A stretch of DNA of 25,937 nucleotides. Origin: Pseudomonadota bacterium (lineage in GTDB: Bacteria; Myxococcota; Myxococcia; Myxococcales; Anaeromyxobacteraceae). Position 1 is the first letter of the stretch. Every line of letters begins with the position of its first letter. Location of the stretch: contig JAEYZK010000239.1 in assembly GCA_023428085.1 (NCBI GenBank), positions 1 to 25,937 on the forward strand, read 5' to 3'. The position numbers and the translations under genes are program-made. Below are positions 9,760 through 16,828 of this stretch, in pieces. The notes beneath the pieces are model-generated. The model saw nothing but the letters and a program-made list of their open reading frames with translations. It was not told the DNA's origin and ran no database searches.

Positions 9760-12020
9760 CCGCCCCGCGTGCGATCCGGGCCGCGCTCGCGGCGCTCGCC
9801 CTCTCCGCCGCGCCGGCGCGCGCCGCCGAGCAGCCGCCGAACCCCATTCACCCCACGTTCACGCCCCTCGACGCGGCCGGCGCGCCGGCGGCGCGCGCCG
9901 CGGACGTCTCGGCCGAGAGGACCTGCGGCGCCTGCCACGACGCGGCGTACATCGCGGCCCACGACGGTCACGCCCGCGCCGGCGTCCGCGCGACCTGCAT
10001 CGAGTGTCACGTGGACGGTGGCCGCCTCGCGGTCGGGCCGCTCGAGGGCGGGAAGCTCCGCCGCGAGGACCTCCGGATCGGCAGGCCCGGGAACGAGCGC
10101 TGCGCGAGCTGCCACGGCGTCGTCTCCGCCGGGGCGGCGCCGGTGGCGGTGCCGGAGGCGTTCGAGCTCCCGCCGGAGGACGGCCGGACGTGGTCGCTCA
10201 CGCAGGGGGAGGGCGCGATCGTCTCCCCGCAGCGGATGAGCGCGTCCTTCCTGAACCTGGAGGGCAAGCAGGCCGCGACGGCGCCCTGGGATGTCCACGC
10301 GGCGAAGCTCCTCGCGTGCGTGGACTGCCACCACGCGAGGAACGATCCCCGGCGGACGGGGCTCGAGCAGGCGGCGCTGCCCTCCTTGAAGAGCGATCCG
10401 CGCCGCCCGAGCACGGGCGAGTTCCTCGTCCGCCCCGACCACGCGCTCGCGCGCGCCGCGTGCCGGAGCTGCCACGCGCCGCTCGCGGTCCACGACTTCC
10501 TGCCCTACCGCGCGCGCCACATGCAGGTGCTCGGCTGCACCGCGTGCCACGTGCCCGGGCCGATGGGCCCGGCGCTGGAGATGATCGACGCGACCGCCGT
10601 CACGGCCGGGGGCACCCCGGTCCTCGTCTACCGCAACGTGGAGCGCGGTGAGGGCGAGCCGCTCAACGCCGCGCTGGTGCGCCCGCTCCGGCCGCTGTAC
10701 GTGCTCCGCACCGAGGCGGACGGCGCGCGGCGGCTCGCGCCGGTGAACGTGGTGAGCCGCTGGCGCTGGGTCGCGGGCGCGGACCGCACGGAGGTCCCGT
10801 TCGCCACGGTGGTGCGGGCCTGGCGCGAGGGGGACGGCTGGGCGCCCGCGGTGCTGGCGGCGCTCGACGCCGACCGCGACGGCGCCCTCGCCGCCGCGGA
10901 GCTCCGGCTCGACACGCCGGCGGAGGTGGAGGTCCTCGCGACGCGCCTGCGCGCGCTCGGCGTCGCCGACCCTGCCGTGGCCGCCGTGATGGAGCCGCAT
11001 CCGCTCGCGCACGGGGTCGTGGGGCGCGACCGGGCGCTCCGCGACTGCGGCGCGTGCCACGGCGCGGAGTCGCGGCTCGGCGGCACGTACGCGCTCGCCT
11101 CGTGGCTCCCCGGCGGTGTCCCTCCGCGGCCGCCGGCCGGGGGCGGGATCGAGCTCGCGGGCACGCTGGCGGCGGCCGGCGGCGGGCTCGTCCTGGAGCG
11201 CGCGCCGGACGCGCTCCCGGGGCTGCACGTGCTCGGGCGGTCGCGGCGGGCGAGCCTCGACACCGCCGGGCTGCTCGTCTTCACGCTCGTCCTCGGCGGC
11301 GTCCTCCTCCACGGCGCGGCGCGCGTCGTCCTGCGCCGCCGCGCGCCGGCCGCGCCGCCGGCCGCGCCCGTGCGCGAGGTCCACGTCTTCGGCCGGTACG
11401 AGCGGCTCTGGCACTGGATCATGGCGGGCTCGGGCCTCGGCCTCATCGCCACCGGGCTCGTCCTCCGCGGCGGCGCCGGCGCCGGGCTCGCGGCCACGGT
11501 CGCGCTCCACAACGTCCTCGCGGTCGTCCTCGTCGCGAACGCCGCGCTCTCGCTCTTCTGGCACGTCACCACCGCCGCGATCCGGTCCTTCCTGCCGGCG
11601 CCGCGCGGCCTGCTCGGCCGGATCCTCGAGCACCTCGAGTGGCAGACACGCGGGATCTTCCGCGGCCACCCGCACCCGGGCGCGCCGGAGGGGCAGAAGC
11701 TCAACCCGCTCCAGCAGCTCACCTACCTCGCGCTCCTCAACCTGCTGTTCCCGGTCCAGATCGCGACGGGCGCCGCCGTCTGGGCGGTGGGCCACTGGCC
11801 GTCGGTCGCGGAGGCCGTGGGCGGGCTGTCGGTGGTCGCCCCGGTCCACGCGCTCGGGTCCTGGCTCTTCCTCTCGTTCTTCACGCTGCACGTCTACCTC
11901 GTCACCACCGGGCCGACCGTCGGCGCGCACCTGCGCGCGATGGTCACCGGGTACCAGCGGGTCCCCCGCCACGCCGCGGCGGGCCCGCCGGAAGGAGCGA
12001 ACAGTGAGCCGCGACCGTGA
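9756..12020 (+). CDS. Heptaheme cytochrome c / EF-hand / cytochrome b fusion
   Basis: A 754-residue fusion. A signal peptide (1-24) precedes a periplasmic region with seven CxxCH motifs (cysteine-to-histidine spans 57-61, 81-85, 116-120, 188-192, 236-240, 261-265, 431-435). Between hemes 6 and 7 is a full EF-hand calcium loop (D371, D373, D375, G376, L378, E382). A membrane helix (about 503-522) leads to a b561/PhsC/HydC-like domain with four more helices (about 553-571, 580-600, 655-680, 695-717) and candidate heme ligands H553, H585, H603, H698 and H712. Its likely role is quinol oxidation with electron delivery to the octaheme cytochrome. The general plan recalls Geobacter CbcL, which also fuses cytochrome b to multiheme c. 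GTG 9756 overlaps the upstream stop and has a GGAGG ribosome site; the long upstream open frame is antisense-like noise. Confidence 0.88.
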   Translation: MTAPRAIRAALAALALSAAPARAAEQPPNPIHPTFTPLDAAGAPAARAADVSAERTCGACHDAAYIAAHDGHARAGVRATCIECHVDGGRLAVGPLEGGKLRREDLRIGRPGNERCASCHGVVSAGAAPVAVPEAFELPPEDGRTWSLTQGEGAIVSPQRMSASFLNLEGKQAATAPWDVHAAKLLACVDCHHARNDPRRTGLEQAALPSLKSDPRRPSTGEFLVRPDHALARAACRSCHAPLAVHDFLPYRARHMQVLGCTACHVPGPMGPALEMIDATAVTAGGTPVLVYRNVERGEGEPLNAALVRPLRPLYVLRTEADGARRLAPVNVVSRWRWVAGADRTEVPFATVVRAWREGDGWAPAVLAALDADRDGALAAAELRLDTPAEVEVLATRLRALGVADPAVAAVMEPHPLAHGVVGRDRALRDCGACHGAESRLGGTYALASWLPGGVPPRPPAGGGIELAGTLAAAGGGLVLERAPDALPGLHVLGRSRRASLDTAGLLVFTLVLGGVLLHGAARVVLRRRAPAAPPAAPVREVHVFGRYERLWHWIMAGSGLGLIATGLVLRGGAGAGLAATVALHNVLAVVLVANAALSLFWHVTTAAIRSFLPAPRGLLGRILEHLEWQTRGIFRGHPHPGAPEGQKLNPLQQLTYLALLNLLFPVQIATGAAVWAVGHWPSVAEAVGGLSVVAPVHALGSWLFLSFFTLHVYLVTTGPTVGAHLRAMVTGYQRVPRHAAAGPPEGANSEPRP

Positions 12021-12528
12021 ACCCCGCCCGTACCTGGACCCGTACCTCGCCGGTGCGCTCCTCGGCGTGGTGCTCTTCCTCGCCTTCTCTCTCACCGGGG
12101 GCGGGCTCGGCGCCTCGGGCGCGCTCTCGCACGTGATGGCGGGCGCCGCGAAGTGGCTCGCGCCCGGGCACGTCGATCGCGTCGCCTACCTCGCCGACAT
12201 GGCGGGCGGCGCGCGCAACCCCTGGCACACGTCCGGCGTGTACATGCTCCTCGGCACCGCGCTCGGGGGCCTCGCCTCGGGCCTCCTCCACCGCCGGGCG
12301 CGCGTCGAGATCCGCAAGGGCCCGCGGATCTCGAACGGCGCGCGCCTCGCGCTCGCGTTCGGGGGTGGGCTCGTCATGGCGTACGGCGCGCGCCTCGCGC
12401 GCGGCTGCACCTCGGGCCAGGCGCTCTCCGGCGGCGCCCTCCTCTCGGTCGGGAGCTGGGCCTTCATGCTCGCGGTCTTCGCCGGTGGCTACGCGGTCGC
12501 CTGGTTCCTGCGCCGGCTCTGGACCTGA
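12004..12528 (+). CDS. YeeE/YedE (TsuA-like) sulfur transporter, first half
   Basis: A 174-residue integral membrane protein with about four helices (13-31, 78-95, 112-131, 147-170). The family motif GARLARGCTSGQALSGGA (128-145) carries C135, matching the conserved pore cysteine of YeeE/YedE proteins, which import thiosulfate by sulfur-relay hydrogen bonding. At half the length of full TsuA, it should pair with the next gene's product. GTG 12004 is preceded by GGAAGGAG and lies 17 bases inside the end of the cytochrome fusion, implying translational coupling and co-regulation with respiration. Substrate is assigned by family only. Confidence 0.87.
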   Translation: MSRDREPRPYLDPYLAGALLGVVLFLAFSLTGGGLGASGALSHVMAGAAKWLAPGHVDRVAYLADMAGGARNPWHTSGVYMLLGTALGGLASGLLHRRARVEIRKGPRISNGARLALAFGGGLVMAYGARLARGCTSGQALSGGALLSVGSWAFMLAVFAGGYAVAWFLRRLWT

Positions 12529-12537
12529 GGAAGGATC

Positions 12538-13836
12538 ATGGCTCCCTTCGACGTGAACGGACTCTCCGCCGTCGCGTACGCGCTCACCTTCCTGGCCGTC
12601 GGCTTCGCCTTCGGCGCCGTGCTGGAGATGGCCGGCTTCGGCGACACGAGGAAGCTCGCCGCGCAGTTCTACCTCTCGGAGATGACGGTCCTGAAGGTGA
12701 TGTTCACCGCGATCGTCGTGGCGGCCGTGCTCCTCGCGCTCGCCGCCGGGTCCGGCCTGCTCGACATGAGCCGCGTGTTCGTGAACCCGACCTTCCTCCC
12801 GTCGCAGGTGGTGGGCGGGCTGGTGATGGGCGTCGGGTTCGTGATCGGCGGGTTCTGCCCGGGCACCTCGATCGTCGCGGCCTCGACGTTCAAGCTGGAC
12901 GGCGTCCTGTTCGTGGTCGGCGGCCTCGCGGGCGTGGCGCTCTTCGGCGAGAGCGTCTCGTCGTTCGCGCCGTTCTGGCTCTCCGGCGCGATGGGGCGGT
13001 TCACGCTCCCGGAGTGGCTCGGGATCTCGACCGGCCTCACCGTCCTGCTCGTCGTGGTGATGGCGCTCGGCGCGTTCGCGGCGGGCGAGGCCCTCGAGCG
13101 GCGGTTCGGTCCAGCGCGGCCGTCCGCGGAGCGGAGTCCGCGCCTCGCCCGGGCCGGCGCGGGCGCGCTCGTGGTCGCCGCCGCGGTGCTCGCGCTCCGC
13201 GGCGACCCCACCCCGGAGCAGCGCTGGCGCTGGCAGTCCGCGAACGTGCACCAGCAGCTCGCGGCGCGCGCGCCGTTCGCCTCGCCGGCGGAGCTCGTGG
13301 CGCGCCGCGGGGACGTGGCGCTGCGGGTGGACGTGCTCGACCTCCGCCCCGAGCGCGAGTTCAACCTGTTCCACGTCGGGGGAGCGCGGCGGATCGAGCC
13401 CGCGGCGCTCGACACGCCCGCCGAGGTGCGGCGGCTCCTCGACGAGCCGCCGAGCACGATCACCTTCCTCGTCGCGAACGGCGAGGCCGAGGCGCGCGAG
13501 GGCTGGAGGCGGCTCGTCTCGCGCGGGGTGCCGAACGTCTACGTGCTCGAGGGCGGCATCAACCATTGGCTGGAGCTGTACCCCGTGCCGGCCTGCGTGG
13601 CGCAGCCCGATCCCCGCGCCGGCGAGGGGGCGCTCGCCTGGCGGTTCGCCTACGCGACCGGGGACCGCCTCCCCTCGGCGCGCCCCGAGCTGGCGCGCTC
13701 GCGGGCGTTCCGGATCCCCTGCGGGCCGGCGGGTGCGGCAGGGGCGGAGCCCGGCGAGCACCGCTGGCCCAGCCATCCGTACACCGAACGTGTGAAGCCA
13801 CAGGTGAGGTCGGTGGTGAAGGGCGGGTGCGGGTGA
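12538..13836 (+). CDS. YeeE/YedE half-transporter with inactive rhodanese domain
   Basis: A 432-residue protein. Residues 1-190 form the second YeeE/YedE half, with helices about 10-28, 52-70, 88-110, 122-137 and 163-183 and the motif GFVIGGFCPGTS holding C107. A further hydrophobic segment (203-221) is followed by a rhodanese fold (about 248-350: DVLDLRPEREFNLFHVGGA to VPNVYVLEGGINHWLE). The loop that normally reads CxxGxR is VANGEA: V312 stands where the catalytic cysteine belongs and the loop arginine is missing, so sulfur transferase activity is unlikely. The remaining 80 residues contain C352, C395 and C431, the last in a terminal KGGCG. ATG 12538 has an upstream GAGGAAGGA and follows its partner by 9 bases. 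The rhodanese fold may bind or dock rather than transfer sulfur (inference). Confidence 0.87.
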   Translation: MAPFDVNGLSAVAYALTFLAVGFAFGAVLEMAGFGDTRKLAAQFYLSEMTVLKVMFTAIVVAAVLLALAAGSGLLDMSRVFVNPTFLPSQVVGGLVMGVGFVIGGFCPGTSIVAASTFKLDGVLFVVGGLAGVALFGESVSSFAPFWLSGAMGRFTLPEWLGISTGLTVLLVVVMALGAFAAGEALERRFGPARPSAERSPRLARAGAGALVVAAAVLALRGDPTPEQRWRWQSANVHQQLAARAPFASPAELVARRGDVALRVDVLDLRPEREFNLFHVGGARRIEPAALDTPAEVRRLLDEPPSTITFLVANGEAEAREGWRRLVSRGVPNVYVLEGGINHWLELYPVPACVAQPDPRAGEGALAWRFAYATGDRLPSARPELARSRAFRIPCGPAGAAGAEPGEHRWPSHPYTERVKPQVRSVVKGGCG

Positions 13837-13852
13837 TACCAAAGAGCGCGTG

Positions 13853-15202
13853 ATGGACGGCACCTCGCACGATCCAGGCCAGTCTCTGCCACCCCCGGCT
13901 CCGCCCAACCCCCCCGTGCCCCGCCGGCGCAGACCGACCCTGCGCGAGCTGTTCCGCCTCTCGAGCCTGCTCGGCCTCGTCGGGTTCGGCGGCGGAATCT
14001 CCGTCCTGAGCGGGATGCGCTCGCTGCTGGTCGTGCGGCGCCGCTGGCTCACCGATCGCGAGTTCGTGACGACCTCGACGGTGGCGCAGATGCTCCCGGG
14101 CGGCGCGGCGGCAAACGCGCTCGCCTACACGGGGCTGCGGTTCCACGGCCCGGCGGGCGCCCTCGTCGCGTACACGGGGTTCATCGCGCCCGGCGCGCTG
14201 ATCGTGACCGCCCTCGCCGCCGTCTACGTGCGGTTCGGCGTGACCCCGTCGCTCCAGCCCTTCTTCGCGGGGATGAACGCGGCGGTGGTCGGCGTCATCG
14301 CCTCGATCACGCTGCAGATGGTCCGCACCGGCATCGGCCGCCCGTGGCAGATGGGCGTCGCCGCGGCGGCGCTCCTCTTCTCGCTGGGCGGCGGGGCGGC
14401 GGGCGAGGTGGCCGGCATGGGGGTCGTGGCCGGCTTCGTGTTCGACCTCGGGTCGAAGCGGTTCCGCCTCGCCCGCTTTCGGCGCGCGCGGCCTCCCCCG
14501 GTGGCGCTGCCCGACGAGGGCGCGCGGCTCCAGGACGCGACGGAGCGCGCGCTCGTGCGCGCGATGGATCGGTGGCGCGAGCGGCGCGAGCGCGAGAAGG
14601 CGCAGCGGGAGGAGCGCGATCCTCCGCAGCTCCCGCTGGGGGCGCTGGCGCTCCTGTGGCTCGGCCGCGCCGGCACCGTGGGTGCGCTCGCCGGCATGGC
14701 GCTCTCCTTCGTCCGCGCCGGGCTCGGCGCGTACGGCGGGGGGTTCGCCATCATCCCGAGCCTCCAGGCGGCCGTGCTCGACCAGGGCTGGGTGACGCCG
14801 CAACAGTTCGCCGACGCGGTGGCGATCGGCAAGGTGACGCCGGGCCCGGTCCTGCTCATGGCGACGTTCATCGGGTACGTGAAGTACGGGATCGTCGGGG
14901 CGATCGTCGCCACGCTGGCGATCTTCGCGGCGCCGCTCGCGATCGTGGTCACCCTCGGCGGGTGGATCGCGCGGGTCCGCTCGCGGCGGCCGGTGCGCGC
15001 GGCGCTGCGCGGCCTCACGCCGGCGGTGGTCGGGCTCATGACCGCGGCAGCGCTCACCCTCGGGTCGGGCCTCATCGGCCCTGCGGAGCTGGCGATCGCC
15101 GCGGCGACGGTCCTCACGCTCGCGCGGTTCGAGGTGAACCCGGTCTGGATCCTGTTCGTGGGCGGCGCGGCGCGGCTGGGGCTCGGCGCGTTCGGGGTCT
15201 GA
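13853..15202 (+). CDS. chrA: ChrA-type chromate/oxyanion transporter
   Basis: A 449-residue membrane protein of the CHR family with the usual two homologous halves. The first (about 32-200) has GLVGFGGGIS (41-50) and a proline/glycine-rich turn QMLPGG; the second (about 260-449) has GAYGGGFAIIPSLQ (292-305) and KVTPGPVLLMATFIGY (327-342). A charged cytoplasmic linker (201-258), rich in Arg and Glu, joins them. Known members export chromate, a sulfate analogue. The start is ATG 13853; an adjacent GTG at 13850 is equally possible. It follows the YeeE-rhodanese gene by 16 bases in the same operon, which hints that the natural substrate here could be a sulfur oxyanion (inference); chromate resistance remains the conservative reading. 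Confidence 0.88.
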   Translation: MDGTSHDPGQSLPPPAPPNPPVPRRRRPTLRELFRLSSLLGLVGFGGGISVLSGMRSLLVVRRRWLTDREFVTTSTVAQMLPGGAAANALAYTGLRFHGPAGALVAYTGFIAPGALIVTALAAVYVRFGVTPSLQPFFAGMNAAVVGVIASITLQMVRTGIGRPWQMGVAAAALLFSLGGGAAGEVAGMGVVAGFVFDLGSKRFRLARFRRARPPPVALPDEGARLQDATERALVRAMDRWRERREREKAQREERDPPQLPLGALALLWLGRAGTVGALAGMALSFVRAGLGAYGGGFAIIPSLQAAVLDQGWVTPQQFADAVAIGKVTPGPVLLMATFIGYVKYGIVGAIVATLAIFAAPLAIVVTLGGWIARVRSRRPVRAALRGLTPAVVGLMTAAALTLGSGLIGPAELAIAAATVLTLARFEVNPVWILFVGGAARLGLGAFGV

Positions 15203-15324
15203 GGAGTAACGGCGCGCCCGCTCGCGGGTGTGATCGATCGGACGGCGCGCGTGGCGCGCCGCCGGAACCCGCACCGCTCTCCGCGCCCGTGGCTCTCACG
15301 ACGGGGGGAGCGACAGGAGAGATC

Positions 15325-15813
15325 ATGAACGGCATCTCCAAGAAGCTCGCCTTCCTCGGCGTCCTCGGGGCGCTCGCGATCCCGCTCGCGCTCCGCGCCG
15401 ACACGCCGGCGCCGGGCACCTGCCCGGGCGGCGGGCAGGCCTGCGCCGGTGGGCCGCGCCGCGGCGGTGGGTGGGGCATGGGCATGGGCGCGCGCGGCTT
15501 CGACCCGGCGACCGTCACCACCGTGCAGGGCAAGGTCGAGAGCGTCGAGGCGGGCCAGGGACGGCGCGGCCAGGGCGTCCAGTTGAAGCTCTCGGCCGGC
15601 GCCGACACGGTCTGGGTGATCGTCGGTCCGAGCTCCTGGCTCGACGAGCAGCCGGTGAAGCTCGCCGCGGGCGACCTCGTGGACGTGAAGGGCGCGAAGA
15701 GCGTCCGGTTCGGGCAGCAGGTGATCGTCGCCCAGGAGATCCGCAAGGGCAGCCAGGTGCTCACGCTGCGGGACGAGGACGGGCGCCCGGTCTGGCGGCG
15801 CGGGCGCCGGTGA
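15325..15813 (+). CDS. Small secreted beta-rich (OB-fold-like) protein
   Basis: A 162-residue protein with a cleavable signal peptide (1-25, KK then a hydrophobic core, ending in ALRADT) and a Gly-rich spacer containing C33 and C40. Its mature domain (about 60-157) has alternating strands: VTTVQGKVESVE, GVQLKLSAG, VWVIVGPSSWLDEQ, GDLVDVKGAKS and QVIVAQEIRKG. The pattern resembles small OB-fold-like exported proteins often mislabelled DNA-binding; the function is unknown. ATG 15325 is preceded by AGGAG. A 122-bp gap after chrA contains an internal hairpin (GGCGCGC/GCGCGCC), so it may be separately transcribed. It is the last plus-strand gene before the converging sigma factor. A periplasmic role near the cytochromes is plausible from location only. 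Confidence 0.7.
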   Translation: MNGISKKLAFLGVLGALAIPLALRADTPAPGTCPGGGQACAGGPRRGGGWGMGMGARGFDPATVTTVQGKVESVEAGQGRRGQGVQLKLSAGADTVWVIVGPSSWLDEQPVKLAAGDLVDVKGAKSVRFGQQVIVAQEIRKGSQVLTLRDEDGRPVWRRGRR

Positions 15814-15820
15814 GCGCGGT

Positions 15821-15835
15821 CGCGCGGGACGCGCG
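15821..15835. terminator. Hairpin between convergent genes
   Basis: CGCGCG (15821-15826) and CGCGCG (15830-15835) pair around a GGA loop in the 24-base gap between two convergent stop codons. The position suits a bidirectional terminator, but there is no T run and such repeats are common in this DNA. Confidence 0.3.
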
Positions 15836-15837
15836 CC

Positions 15838-16671
15838 TCAGGGCTCCCGCGCCAGGAACCGCCGCAGGGCCTCGCGCACCGAGGTCTCGATGTGCGGCGG
15901 CACGGGGGCCTCGGCCGCGCGCTGGCAGAGCGTGAGCGTGGCCCGGAGGCTGTCGCAGCGGCCGCGGCACGCGGCGCACGACTGGAGGTGCGACTCGAGC
16001 TCGGCGCAGACGTTCGAGTCGATCTCGCCCTCCAGGCGGCGCGAGAAGATCGTGACCACGTCGCGGCAGGAGGGCGACGGCTCCGCCTGTGCCGCGGCAG
16101 CGGGCCCCAGCGCCGGCGCCACCCGCTCCCGGACGGCGACCCGCGCGCGGTGGAGCCGGCTCTTGACCGCCTCCACCGAGAGCCCCAGCACGTCGCCCAC
16201 CTCCGCGGCGGAGAGCCCCTCGACGTCCCGGAGCACCAGGACCTCGCGGTACATCGGGTCGAGGGCGCCGATCGCCCCCTCGAGCGCCGCCTCGAGCCGC
16301 CGCCCCTCCAGCGCCTCCTCCGGCCCGCGCCCCGGATCCGGGAGCTGGATCGCCGCGCGCGCCGGATCGCCGGCGTCGAGGGACTCCAGGCTCTCGGGCG
16401 CGAACCTGGAGCGACGCCGCTGCTTGATGCAGAAGCTCCGGGCGATCGTGTAGAGCCACGTCGAGACCGACGACGCCCCGCGGAACTCGGGGAGCGTGCG
16501 CGCGGCGGCGAGGAGCGTCTCCTGGAGGACGTCCTTCGCGTCCTCCTCGGCGCGGCACATCCGCATCCCGAACCGGTAGACCCGACCCTGATGGCGCTCC
16601 AGGAGCTTGCCGAGCGCAGCGCGATCTCCGGCCTGGGCGGCCGCGAGCAGGTCCCGTTCGGAGGTGTCCAT
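15838..16671 (-). CDS. ECF sigma factor with C-terminal zinc-binding anti-sigma-like domain
   Basis: A 277-residue protein. Sigma-70 region 2 (about 15-90) shows the RMCRAEEDAKDVLQETLLAA core-binding helix and the STWLYTIARSFCIKQRRR DNA-melting segment; region 4 (about 125-182) shows LDPMYREVLVLRDVEGLSAAEVGDVLGLSVEAVKSRLHRAR. Instead of ending there, the chain adds a zf-HC2/ZAS-like domain (about 201-250) with C202 and the H228-x3-C232-x2-C235 signature normally found in separate anti-sigma factors. This suggests self-inhibition controlled by zinc or thiol chemistry (inference). ATG 16671 has AGAGG upstream. No separate anti-sigma gene is adjacent. It is divergent from the efflux/persulfide operon (157 bp between starts) and converges with the respiratory cluster, so either could be its target. 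Confidence 0.88.
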   Translation of the reverse strand: MDTSERDLLAAAQAGDRAALGKLLERHQGRVYRFGMRMCRAEEDAKDVLQETLLAAARTLPEFRGASSVSTWLYTIARSFCIKQRRRSRFAPESLESLDAGDPARAAIQLPDPGRGPEEALEGRRLEAALEGAIGALDPMYREVLVLRDVEGLSAAEVGDVLGLSVEAVKSRLHRARVAVRERVAPALGPAAAAQAEPSPSCRDVVTIFSRRLEGEIDSNVCAELESHLQSCAACRGRCDSLRATLTLCQRAAEAPVPPHIETSVREALRRFLAREP

Positions 16672-16828
16672 GGCCTCTACTTACACGAGGGCCGCTGGGC
16701 CAACAACGGCGCGCGCAGGCGCGCAACGGGGTGAAGCAGGGTGAGAGCCGCGCGCCGCGTCGAGGGTTCGGAGCCGCCCCAAGCTGCCGGCCCCGCACCG
16801 TTCCAGCAGGTCGCGGCTCAGAGCCTGC

